From Rosa chinensis (Eukaryota > Streptophyta > Magnoliopsida > Rosales > Rosaceae), in assembly GCF_002994745.2 (NCBI RefSeq), contig NC_037091.1, positions 35,218,612 through 35,282,611 on the forward strand: a stretch of DNA of 64,000 nucleotides. The letters run 5' to 3'. The notes under the pieces were generated by a model. The model did not search any database. It was not told the DNA's origin and was given only the letters and a program-made list of their open reading frames with translations. Positions within the stretch are counted from its first letter, which is position 1, and each line of letters starts with the position of its first letter. Shown one piece after another: positions 45,108 through 56,096 of the stretch. Position numbers and translations under genes: made by a program.

Positions 45108-48100
45108 TCCATGAATATGGATATTCTGAGCTGGAATTGTCGTGGGATTGGTAATCCAACAACGATGAAGGCTCTAAGGGATTTGGTTCTTCAAAACCAA
45201 CGGCAAATTGTGTTCTTAATGGAAACCAAAATAAGCAATTTGAAGGAGTTTGAAGTGCTGCAGTGTGATCTTCGCGCAATCGAAGGAGGTTCTTAATGTA
45301 GAGCAATCTGGTGGTCTGGGGTTGTTCTAGACTGATGATGTTGATTTGCATGTGCGCACGTCGTCGGCATATCATATTGACATGGAGATTAGGGCTGGTC
45401 CGAGTGAGCCTCGTTGGAGGTTAACGGGGTTTTATGGCTATGCGCAGACTTGTGAGCGCGATCAGTCATGGAAATTAATCAAAGAACTATGTGATATGGA
45501 TTCGTTGCCTTGGGTGATCATAGGGGATTTCAATGAAACATTGAATAATAGTGAGAAAACTAACGGTCCTCAGCGTCTCAAGAGGCAGATTAGGGGATTT
45601 AGGGATGCTTTGGGGTATGAGGATTTGATTGATCTTGGGTTTCAAGGGGCCAAGATGACATGGTGGAATTCAGGCACGCAATTATGTCTTGATAGGGCTG
45701 CGGGCATGACTACTTGGAGTGATATTTTTGGCTTCTCTAAGGTTAAGCACCTTTCTTTGAGTGACTCAGACCACACTCCAACTGTATTATAGGCAAGTGT
45801 TGTTCCCTTGCCTAAACGTCCTCGGAGGCACATATTCAAGTTTGAATCATTTTGGTTGCGGCATGAGGAATGTGATCCGTTAGTGGAGTCCCATTGGCAA
45901 TCTGAATTTCATGGGGTTCCCATGTATACTCTGACTCGAAAACTTATGTACACTAGACATGCTCTTGAGGTTTGGCAGCAAAATACATTCAAACTGAGGC
46001 AACAACAAATGTTTGAAGTAAGAGTTAGGTTGGAGTTTCTCATGAATGAATCCTTAACTCTAGCTTTTTATGAAGAGAAGAAGACATTGATGACTTACTT
46101 ACAGAATCTGTTGTCTCAAGAAGAAGCTTTTTGGAAACAAAGAGCAAAAGTTACTTGGCTAAAGGAAGGGGATCGTAATTCTGATTTTTTTCATCGAAAG
46201 GCTGCAAATAGAAAGAGGAAGAATTCACTACTCGGCTTGTTTGATTCTGGTGGTAGATGGAAGGATGATGATGATGGGATGGAACAAATTGTTTCATCTT
46301 GTTTTTCAAAGATGTTTACTTCTACTTCCTTGGATGCTGAAGCAGTAGAGTTGAGCCTTGCTGTGATTTAGCCTTCTGTTACTAGTGAGATGAATCAACT
46401 ACTTTGTGCGCAATATACAGTGGAAGAGGTGTGGTCTGCCTTGTTCCAAATGTATCTGACGAAGTCTCCGGGACCGGATGGTATGCCTCTGCTATTTTTT
46501 CAACACTATTGGGATACAATAGGTACTGATGTTACTGAAGTTGTCTAGAGCTTCCTGCATTTGGGGTCACTTTTGAAACAAATCAACTTCACACACATTT
46601 GTCTGATTCCAAAAGTGAAGCAACCTGAAACAATGGGGGACTTGAGACCTATAGCCCTTTGCAATGTTATCTATAAGCTTTGCTCAAAGGTAATAGCTAA
46701 TCGTCTGAAAATTATCTTGCCTGATATTATTTCCCCTTTCCAAAGTGCATTTATACTAGGGAGGCTCATTACTGATAACATACTAGTGGCAAATGAAGTG
46801 GCTCACTTTGTTCTTAATAAAAGGGAAGGACAGGATGGTTTTATGGCCCTAAAACTAGACCTTATTAAGGCCTATGATCAGATGGAATGGGAATTTTTTA
46901 CATAAGGTGATGATTCGGTTTGGATTTGCTTCAGCATGGATTGATATTGTCATGTAGTGTGTAAGCTCGGTTCGGTACTCTTTTCTGGTTCAGGGGAAGT
47001 CTAGAGGTTATAATGTTATTCCTACTCGTGGGTTGAGACAGGGTGATTCCCTCTCACCTTATCTTTTTTTTGCTTGGGGCAGAAGGTTTTTTAGCTCTTC
47101 TCCAACAAAAATAAAGGTTAGGGTTACTTCCTGGAATTGCTATTTGTAGGAATGCACCTTGGGTTAATCACCTTTTATTTGCCAATGATAGTATGCTATA
47201 TGCTCAAGCTATTCCGGAGGCTTGTTTTCAAATACAGGAAGTCATTAATGTATATAGAAGGGCTTCGAGCCAAGTTGTTAACTTCCACAAGAGTTTAGTG
47301 TGTTTTAGTAAGAATGTAGGTGAGGTAGCTCAAGGGATAGTGGCGAATCTGTTGGGAGTTGAGGTAGTAGAGTCTCACATAAGATATCTGGGACTGCCAA
47401 CTTATGTGGGCTGCAAGAAAACTACAACTTTTGAGTACATTAGAGAGAGATTAGCTGATAAACTAAAGCACTGGCAAGGTAAATTACTTAGAGGGGCAGG
47501 TAAAGATATCTTGATTCGTGTTGTAGCACAAGCTCTTCCTAACTATGCAATGAGTGTTTTTCAACTTACTAAGAACTTTTGTGAGGATCTGGAGTAGATG
47601 TGTGTAAGGTTTTGGTGGGGAAACACTACTGACAAGAAGAAAATTCATTGGAAGAAATGGGATGATAGGTGTCATGCTAAAGAAGTGGGGGGTTTGGGCT
47701 TTAGAAACTTGTCTGAATTCAATATGTCTATGTTGTCTAAACAGGCTTGGTGTGTAGCTTCAAATCCTGGCTCCATGATTGCACAATTGTATAAGGCTCG
47801 TTATTTTCCGGATGGCAATTTTTGGAATGTTTCTGAATATGCTACTCCTTCCTATTCTTGGCGTAGCATCTTTGCTACTAAGGATCTCCTTCATGCAGGT
47901 TCCTTATGGCAAATTGGAGATGGAGCTAGTCTATCTGTCTGGAATGATTCATGGATTCCTTCTCACAAGCTGCAACCCATGATTGGTGCAAGTACTGATC
48001 TGGAAATTGTTAGTGATCTTATTAAACTCCCAATGCTTGAAATGAACATCAAGTGCGTAGTTGTTTTGTGAATGATGAGGCAGAGGCCGTGTTATCCATT

Positions 48101-49210
48101 CCTTTAAGTACTAGGGGACCGGTTGACAAATTATCTTGGCATTTGGAGAAAAGGGATATGTTTATAGTGAAATCTGCTTATAGATATGCTTTTTCTAAAA
48201 CTGCTTCTACCTTATCTCCTTCTGTGGTGGCTAACCAACGAGAGTGGAAGAGAATTAGGCAAACCAAAATGCCCAATACTGCAAAGGTACTGCCTGGAAG
48301 ATAGGACACAATATTTTACCTACAAGGAATAGGTTGGCTGCTAGACATGTTGTGTTGGATTCTTAGGTTTGTGTGCTTTGCAATACCAACGGTGAATCTA
48401 TTTTACATCTATGTTGGAATTGTTATTTCACTAGGGAAGTGACGGCAACTAATCATAGCTTGCACTTGAGTTGCTTTGGAACTGAATCTGATTAGCTTGA
48501 TGCCCTTAGTTGGCTTGGTTTTTGCTCGGATAAGTTATTGAAAACAGCTTTTGCGCAGCTGTTATTCCTCATTTGGGGTATTTGGGAATGCTAGGGTTTG
48601 GGACAATTAAATTACATCTTCTTGTGATGTTGTTCTTATGTCTTCCACAAGATTGAGCAATTTTATTTTCCATAACTCTAAATTACAAGGAATGCAGAAT
48701 ACTTGAAGGGTGTTCAAGTAGAGAGCTCATCCTCAAGAATGGTTAAAAGTGAATTTTGATGGTGTATTTAATGGTGGCAATGGAAGGGCAGCTGTGGGTT
48801 TTTTTATTTGAGATGCGTTTGGACTGTTCTTAGGGGTAGTAAGGAGGTCTATTTTTAATGTTCAGTCAGCAGAACAAGCGGAGTTAGACACATGTAAGGC
48901 AGCAGTTAGTTATGTTCTAGCTCATTCACTACATCCAGTCATCTTCGAAACAGATTGTCTGGTTTTGAAGCAGCAAATTGGTCATGGCATAAAGCAGAAC
49001 ACCTCTATTTTGGGTAGACTGTATGATGACATTAATGCGGAGTTGGAACTTCTTCCTAATTTTTGTTTGGTTCACACTAGGAGAGAGGCCAATAAGGCAG
49101 CTCATCTATTGGCAGCCTATGCTTCTGCTAATGCGCATAATTTCTTTTGGTCCAGTATTCCTTTATTCATACAAGATGTAATAGATGCTGAAAAGCTTGT
49201 TGTACTCTGA
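45108..49210 (+). mobile_element. L1-type LINE, ORF2 nearly complete in length, inactive
   Basis: Begins almost exactly at the ORF2 start (MNMDILSWNCRGIGNP at 45111) and ends at the ORF2 stop near 49210. No ORF1, 3' untranslated region, poly(A) tail or target duplication can be seen. The 3' edge runs straight into a Harbinger transposase, so the LINE end has been lost by rearrangement. Confidence 0.85.
45111..49210 (+). pseudogene. LINE ORF2: endonuclease, reverse transcriptase, zinc-binding and RNase H domains
   Basis: Endonuclease at 45111-45790 (LSWNCRGIGNP, VIIGDFNETL, SDSDHTPTVL). Reverse transcriptase at about 46390-47600 ([45 protein letters not shown]). The catalytic F-A-D-D box reads FANDSMLY, with Asn for the first metal-binding Asp. 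Zinc-binding domain at 47598-48060 (FWWGN, GGLGFRNL, WRSIF). RNase H at about 48730-49208 (VNFDGVF, FETDCLVLKQQ, TRREANKAAHLLA). Stops and frameshifts at about 45296, 45790, 46370, 46548, 46905 and elsewhere break it into fragments. Confidence 0.88.
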
Positions 49211-50437
49211 AATATTCTCTTCACAATGGGGTGGTTCTTCAGAAGGTCGTACCTATAAGGCCAGGGATCGAGAGCTGATGGATCTTCGCCTCAAAGCTCA
49301 ATACTTCACTGATCCGTGCAGGTATGAACCAAACATATTTCATAGGCGATATAGAATGCAACCTTGGGTCTTTGACAGGATGATGCGCGACGTGGCTAAC
49401 TACGACCCATATTTTGTTCAAACAAGAGATGCTTGTGGGAGACTAAGCTTATCCACTGAACAAAAGCTGACATGCGCCATAAGAATGCTCGCGTATGGCA
49501 TCACAGCTGATTTCTGCGATGATTACCTAGATATTGCGAAGAGCACTGCCATTGAGATTTTGGATCACTTCACAACAGCAATCTGGAATGTGTACCATGA
49601 GACTTACCTCCGCCGACCAACACCAGCGGATTTGCGACGGCTGCTGGACAAAGCTGCAGAACGGGGATTCCCGGGGATGGTGGGTAGCCTTGATTGTATG
49701 CACTGGCAGTGGAAAAATTGTCCCACCGGATGGGCAGGGCAGTATACTGGCCACAAAGGGAAACCGACAATCATCTTAGAGGCGATGGCCTCCTACGATA
49801 CTTGGATTTGGCATGCCTTCTTCGGACTTCTAGGTTCCCTGAATGATATTAACGTTCTTGGATGTTCACCATTGTTCAATGACGTATGCCTTGGTGAAAC
49901 CGCTAAAGTAAACTACCAGGTATGTAATAGGCATTATCGTCAATGTTATTACCTAGTTGATGGCATATACCCTAAGTGGGGGTCATTTGTACAAGCAATC
50001 CGAAACCCGAGGACGCCGCAGAACAACACTTTACAAGGATGCAGGAAGCATACAGAAAAGACGTGGAGAGAGCATTTGGTATTCTCCAAGCTCGTTGGGC
50101 AATCATAAGAGGACCAGCTCGTGGGTGGAGTAAGGAGAACCTTCAATACATCATGATGACGTGTATTATCTTGCACAATATGATTGTTGAAGACGAGCAT
50201 GATGAAGATGCAGCAGAGCCATTTGATCCGGATGATATCCCAACTAGACCCAAGAAAGCAGAGATATATGACAGACCAATAATTCCCACCGATGTTCATC
50301 GCAATCTGCATCAACTAAATCAATTCTTGCGTCGTCATAGGGAGGTTAGATGTCCAGTGATGAATAAAAACCTCCAAGATGATCTAGTCGATCATCTATG
50401 GACCATGAAGCTACAAGCTGATCAGAACCACCAGTGA
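49185..50437 (+). pseudogene. Harbinger DDE transposase, one frameshift
   Basis: Frame 49185-50108 has the N-terminal SSQWGGSSEG and YRMQPWVFDRMMRDVANYDP, then the nuclease core GMVGSLDCMHWQW (first Asp) and GSLNDINVLGCSP (second Asp). Near 50025-50031 the frame shifts. The next frame continues QEAYRKDVERAFGILQARW (catalytic Glu), CIILHNMIVEDE and a C-terminus ending at TGA by 50437. All three catalytic acidic residues therefore exist but not in one frame; a single-base loss is the simplest cause. The ATG at 49185 lies in LINE-derived DNA, so the native start is uncertain. Confidence 0.88.
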
Positions 50438-52456
50438 GGAGTATGCCTTGGTGTTTTTTTTTTTTTTTTGCTTTCAATAAGTGGCCATGTAGTCATGATA
50501 AGTGGTCATGGCCTACTATGTATTGTGTGGTATGCGTTTACTTTGTATTGTGTGCTTTTAATTTGTGTGGTGTGTTTTATTATGAAAATAAAGTTCAATG
50601 CTTTATTATGAAGATGATCTACTGATAAGTGGAATAATTTTTATTATCATAAATTAAAACACAAACAATTCAAGTTAATAATATGAATTACATCCAAGAT
50701 GTCTCTTGAAATGAATCATAAGTGGCCAAGCCTGTGTTGTCTCCTCCAGAGGGTGTAGGATCTTGAGATTGTTCCGGGATGCTTGAAGTTTCTGCCTCCT
50801 TATCAATTATTTGTTGTTGCTTCCTCTCCCAATAACTCCTCTTTCTTGGGGTGAAAATTGATGGATCCACCTGCATCGTGCGAGCATCCTCAGCGCGTTG
50901 CTCAATTAGTTGGCCTTCCTCAAACTGTCTTTGCCTTTGTTGGTACTCGCGCTCTGTTTGTTCATAACATTTCTGCATTTGAACTCGTAGGCCATCCACA
51001 TCCTGCTCATTGCCTTTTTTCTTAGCTAGCTTATGAGCTTTCTGTCCTTGAGGACGTGCCTTCCTTGATGGAGTCGGCTCATCATCAGTATTGGGTGTTC
51101 CATCGTCATCCAAGTCAACATGATTAGGAACACTAAAGGGGGTGTTTTCCATTGATGGAATTTTCCCAAACTTTTCCGTATTTTTCAACTCTCTCCAACA
51201 ATGCTCAAACAAAAAATCACAACCATTTGTGTCGTAGTACGTTGATTTGACATTCATGAGCTACATATAATATTAAGTAAATAAAATATTAATTAAAAAA
51301 TTAGCTTAGTATAAATCGATCAATAAACTATATAAGAACATTTTACTTTTAACAACTACATGAAAAATAAAAAAATAATTATTATTGAACATATTTCAAT
51401 ATAAATACCTCGTCCTCCATATTTTCGCCTCTTCTTCGTTGAAAATGTTCGACCTTGTTAAGAGCATGGCGCCACTTCATACATGCTGGACTTATTTTCT
51501 TCCAACGAGCTTGGCAACTAGAAGTTGTTCTCTCCATGCAACCTACCGGTTTGTGAGCATTGCACTCCTCCGAAACACGACTCCATAATAACTCCAACGT
51601 TTGATCTTTTTCGACTGCACCATCACCCCCAACGGTGATCCAAGCTCGGCAAAGAATAACTTCTTCATTGTGTCTCCATGAATCCCCTCTTGGAGCCATT
51701 TTTCACAAGACAAAAAAAATATATATAGATATATTTAAGAACAAGATGTGTTTATGAATGGAAAATTGTAAAGGAGATGGAGTATATTTGGTGTGAGGAA
51801 ATAGAAAAGAATGGGTTGGTATTTATAGAATTTTCTACAATTTACTGTTCCAATGGATATATTTTTTTCCCACAATTTTCTGGTCATTTTTTTAATTTTT
51901 TTTGGAACAAATAGGCCACAATAACCTTTCATTTAATAAGAGCCGTTGATAAATTTTTTTTCCCTCAAATCTGAGCCATCAGATTGAAAATAGATCCGTT
52001 TGAATAAAAAAAAAAAATTCAAGGCACATCAGACCGTCCATTTTCATAATGGAGCGATCTCAGCCGTTCGTGTTTTGACCGTTGCATCTCCCAACGGTAG
52101 GCAACAGACAGCCCAGCATGGCGGGCCCACTGGAGCAGAAAGCATAAAATCTGACTTTTCTCTCTCCAGCGCGTCTGCGCGCGTTCTCTTCCTCCCCCCT
52201 TCTTTTTTCCGCGCGTCCTTCTCCTCTTTAATCTCCAGCGCGTCTCTCTCTCTCTCTCTTGGGCTGGGTCAGGCGGGCTTGTGGTCCCAGACCACTGTTC
52301 ATCGGTCTCAGTCCTGGAAAAGTCTCAATTTTGAGACTTCAAATGGCCCCAAGTCCCATTTTTATGAGACCAGACCCCCCTAAAAATCAAGGTTGGAGAT
52401 GAGAAGTCTCAAACTTGATCAAATTCTGATTTTTAGTCCCAAGGTTGGAGTTGCCC
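49213..52456. mobile_element. PIF/Harbinger transposon, left end missing
   Basis: Holds both genes typical of the superfamily in convergent order: a DDE transposase (plus) and a Myb/trihelix-like protein (minus). The right end reads, inward, GGGCAACTCCAACCTTGGGA, next to TAA (52457-52459), a plausible 3-bp target. The matching left end was not found. At the left the transposase sequence begins directly at the LINE ORF2 end. Confidence 0.8.
50688..51699 (-). CDS. Harbinger second protein (Myb/trihelix-like, NAM-associated C-terminal type)
   Basis: Exons 51699-51409 (97 codons) and 51260-50688 join in frame across a 148-bp GT-AG intron, giving 287 residues. The N-terminal region has Trp-spaced helices of a trihelix fold (SWRHNEEVILCRAWITVGGD, LWSRVSEECNAH, SCQARWKKISPACMKW). 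The middle is Lys-rich (KAHKLAKKKGNEQ), then a long Gln/Glu coiled coil (EREYQQRQRQFEEGQLIEQ). In characterised Harbinger systems this protein binds the element ends and brings the transposase to the nucleus. The frame is open throughout, unlike its partner. Confidence 0.85.
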
Positions 52457-52459
52457 TAA

Positions 52460-53969
52460 AGCAGGGACTCAATTCGCTTGTGTCCGATTGATTGTGAAAA
52501 GTCATATTCTCCTTTTGAAATCATAGTAGTGATGTCATTAAACTTCGACGTGGTATAACAAAAAAATTTCATCTGTTCGAATTTGAGCATGAAAATCAGA
52601 AAATGGTTGTTATCAACTTTTAGAATTAGTGTATCTCACTCCTAATTGAAACAGTCCTATATGGAGGTCCTATTTTTTATATGGACATAGATTTAACAAT
52701 AAAATTCATTGATATTTTATGAATAATTTTTTTTAACTAATATATAGCCATTAATAATGTATATAATTTTTTTTTTATATATTATTTTTGGTAGTCACAT
52801 AATTTGCCACGTCTCAATATTATTTTTGATATGATTTCTTAAGATATGATTTATTATCCTGAATTTAAAAGTATTTTTATGCCACGTGTCAAACTTTAAG
52901 AGAATAGTGAGATTATGAATTTAATTTTTATCTGCCACATGTCATATCTTATTTGAGAGATTCTTTGGTGGGAAACCCATACCAACTCATTTATTCAACC
53001 AACCACTCAAAATTCAACACCTCTGCAATTTTTTTCCACTCAGCCACCTGCTTGGATGACTCCAAAATGGCTCTAAAATTTCAGTCAAATTTTATCTTTC
53101 CCTCCTAAATTTTAGCTAGTACTATTATAGCCGTCAGATTAAAGCAACGGCTATAATTTATCTCTATCACTATATAGTTAATCTCTAACAAGATCATTTT
53201 TCGTTCTAGCCTGGATTTCTTCTTCTTAGTCCCCCCCCCCCCCCCCCCCCCCCCCCTCTCTCTTGTTTCCTTCTTTTATAGTGATTAATTCGTATTTGTG
53301 AATCACTAGCTGGACTTTATCATCCTTTGAGGATATCTTTAATTACTTGTGCAATTTTTATTTTAATTGGTTTTCTTGTTGGGCTCTTCTCCTTCGTAGG
53401 GTGTTTGTATGAATTGGTTAAGATGAGTTTTTTTTTTTTTTTTGGGAGTTTCTTTTTTTTGGGTCAATTTTATATGTAAATTAACTGGGTGATTGGGTTT
53501 TGAGGGCAATTTTAAAAATCCTCAGTTTTCTAAGTCTGTAGTATGGATGTGAGTTAGATTTATATGTTCTAGAGTTACATATCATGAATCAAACTGTATT
53601 TTCGGGTTATGTAGCTTAACATCTATTAAAATGATTATAGGGTTGTACACATGGAATACAACATAATATGATGTGCAAGATCTCTGTTTCTTTCTCCCTC
53701 TTCTAGTAACCTGAAACGTTGTGGCATTATTTTACATTAAATTGTTTAACAGCAAAGTTATTGCACTTGGAAATTGAAAGGGGATGATCTCAATCTCATC
53801 CAAGAAGTACAAAAGCAAGGACATAATCTTAGTGAAATTGGAGCACTAGTAGAAGACACTGGGTTTTTTTTTTTGTTTTTTTTGAGAATTGGGGCTTTTT
53901 GTGCAGCGATTGCTTGAATCTTGGTTACGATCTTAGTAGCCAAGCTAGGCACAACCTAATTGAAGCAGA
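52460..53969. other. Intergenic, no gene; C26 homopolymer
   Basis: AT-rich spacer with no supported ORF. A run of 26 cytosines is at 53231-53256, followed by a short TC run. It may be a sequencing or assembly weak point. Confidence 0.5.
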
Positions 53970-53985
53970 CATAGTTTTCTATCTT

Positions 53986-54075
53986 TTTTTTTTTTTTTTT
54001 TTTTTTTTTGATTTGTCAATCACACGGTGTCCTCAAAGGCTTCCTAGGCCTAGAGACTAATCCGTGCTCGGGGAT
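53986..54075 (-). mobile_element. Short retroposon with poly(A) tail
   Basis: A 90-bp insert with a T run at its left side (the poly(A) tail on the minus strand), flanked by the perfect 16-bp duplication CATAGTTTTCTATCTT (53970-53985 and 54076-54091). This is the mark of LINE-machinery insertion. It is too short to tell a SINE from a 5'-truncated LINE. Confidence 0.85.
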
Positions 54076-54495
54076 CATAGTTTTCTATCTTATTTGATTT
54101 GCCTTTAGTCATATATATATAGGCTCAGCTTTTCAATTTTCATGCATTGTCATGATTGTAAACTTATAAATGAATTGGATTTTCTATGTTAAGTCCCTTA
54201 TTCTGTGCTATAAGCTTTGCTTCATCAATGAATTAAATCTCTAATCAAAAAGAAAAGAAAGGAACAAAAGAGGAGAAAACTTTTGCACAAACATCCAACA
54301 TACTCATTTCATAAGGAAATAAAAACTAGTCAAATTAATTGCTTGACCAGAGGCTAATGTTGAAGAAATTAATTTTCAGAAGAGTAGTGTGTGTTTCAGT
54401 CAGAATTTATCTTTAGCGGCTCAGGAGGATCTGGCTGGTATCTTGAATGTAGAGCTTGTTCCTTTCCAGGAGAAATATTTGGGGTTGCCTACACA

Positions 54496-56096
54496 CAAGG
54501 TTCGAAAAATCGCTAGGCGCTAGTCGGGCGGTGGGCAAGGGAGGAGCGCCCAGGTGGCTAGGCGGCTGCCTAGGCAGTTTTGTATTTCTTAATTTTTATA
54601 GCTTTTATTTATGTAATTGAAAATATATAAACACTTAAAGAGTAATAAAATTGCATCTAGAATATTCAAATGTTAAAAGAGTCCTAAATAAGCATACATA
54701 AAACAATTGCAAGCCTAAACCTTTATCAAATATCAATTTAGAAGGAGAAGAAGAAGATTGATTATCAATTTATCAGTAACAAGAACTCAAGCAAAGATCA
54801 ATTCCAATTTACCAATTCAAGGCTTCAAGCAATTATCAGAAGACGGAAGTTCAGAACAAGAAGAATGGAAGAATAGAACTTATATGTATACTAAATCCTG
54901 GAAAAATTGAAATTCAACTACACATTTTAAAAAGAATACCATTAATCAATATTGTGATCATAAATAAACAAAAATAGAGATAAGAATCATACACCCAAGT
55001 TTTTCCTTAGCTTCAGTGTGCAATAACAACGTCCCTGTCTCTAACCAATGCATAAAAGCAAGCAGTGAAACCAGAGTCCGTCTCAGACCTCTAATCACCA
55101 TGATATCTAAACAAAAGCAACACATCAAAGCTAGTCCCAAAATCCAAACTAAAACTTATTCAACAATAACACACTCGCACTAACCTATAACACCTATACA
55201 TACATTTCCTTTCTTTTTCTATCATAAAAAGAAACATGTAGAGCTCAAATTCCACTAGCCTATAACAAACACACTTCAATTTCCACGGAAACCCGAAAGC
55301 TCAATTCGCACAATTTCAGCGAGTTGATTGTAGAGCTCCTTCAGCACAATAATTTTAGCCTTTGGCTTCTCCAAAACCTCTGCTTTAACCAATAAACAAT
55401 CACAAAAATCACAAATTGGAAAACGCATACAAAACGGTGCCATAGCAGGTGCTTTAACCAATAACAATCACAAAACGAAAACGTATTACAATCACTTCAC
55501 ACAAAAATGGCACCGTACCGGGAGTTGAACTCGACTGGTGAACCAAGAGGAGGCTCGAGTGAATAAACCTAGTGGTGGGCTCGATCTCCATGACCACCGC
55601 TCGAATGCGGACGCACAGTGTTCCGGACTCTTCGAGCTGAGAGCGGAAGTCATCGAACTGCTTCTCCAGAAGTGGAAGCGCGTGGGGTTCACCGCCCGCC
55701 ATGGAGGTGAAGGAAAGGCCAAAAATTCTGGTGATCGGAGAGACGGACCGGAATGGGGGCGGTGAGATGGGCGGAGTTGAGTGAGGGTTGGAAGCTGAAG
55801 GAGTGGAGGGACGCAGTGGGAATGAAGGAGAGAGAGAAGTCGCACGGAGCGAGACTGAGATGAGTGAGATCCCGCTTTGGGACTTGTATCGCGAGGAAAA
55901 GAAAAAAAAAATCCTCCCAGCGCAGCGCCTACCGCCTACCGCCTAATCCGCCTAGGCGCTCCCTAGGCCGCCTAGGCGCCCGTCGAAAATCAGAACGCCC
56001 AGGTACCCCGATTTGTCATTACTCGCGGCGGAAAGGTGCCGCCCAGAGCCTAGGCGCCGCCTAGGCGGCCGAGTTTTAGAACACTGCCTACACATA
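54496..56096. mobile_element. Non-autonomous hAT element carrying a translin fragment
   Basis: The element is 1601 bp. Ends are CAAGGTTCGAAAA and, read inward from the right, CAGTGTTCTAAAA. The perfect 8-bp duplication CCTACACA is at 54488-54495 and 56097-56104. Both subterminal regions carry many copies of CCTAGGCG/CGCCTAGG words, the usual form of hAT transposase-binding repeats. Removal restores the LINE reading frame through GLPTHIGRSKK. The interior holds exons and introns of translin on the minus strand. No transposase is present. Confidence 0.92.
54995..55702 (-). pseudogene. Translin fragment captured by the hAT element, introns retained
   Basis: Exon a (55702-55519) reads LEKQFDDFRSQLEESGTL, then IRAVVMEIEPTTRFI and SLLLVHQSSSTP. 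Exon b (55379 to about 55306) reads VLEKPKAKIIVLKELYNQLA. The a-b splice keeps frame through a shared Glu codon. Exon c (55090-54995) reads SLLAFMHWLETGTLLLHTEA, then KEKLG. Exon c has a one-base loss after RSET and exon b seems to have lost its donor, so no product is expected. Translin binds single-stranded nucleic acid and, with TRAX, forms the C3PO RNase; only about its N-terminal half is here. Confidence 0.92.
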
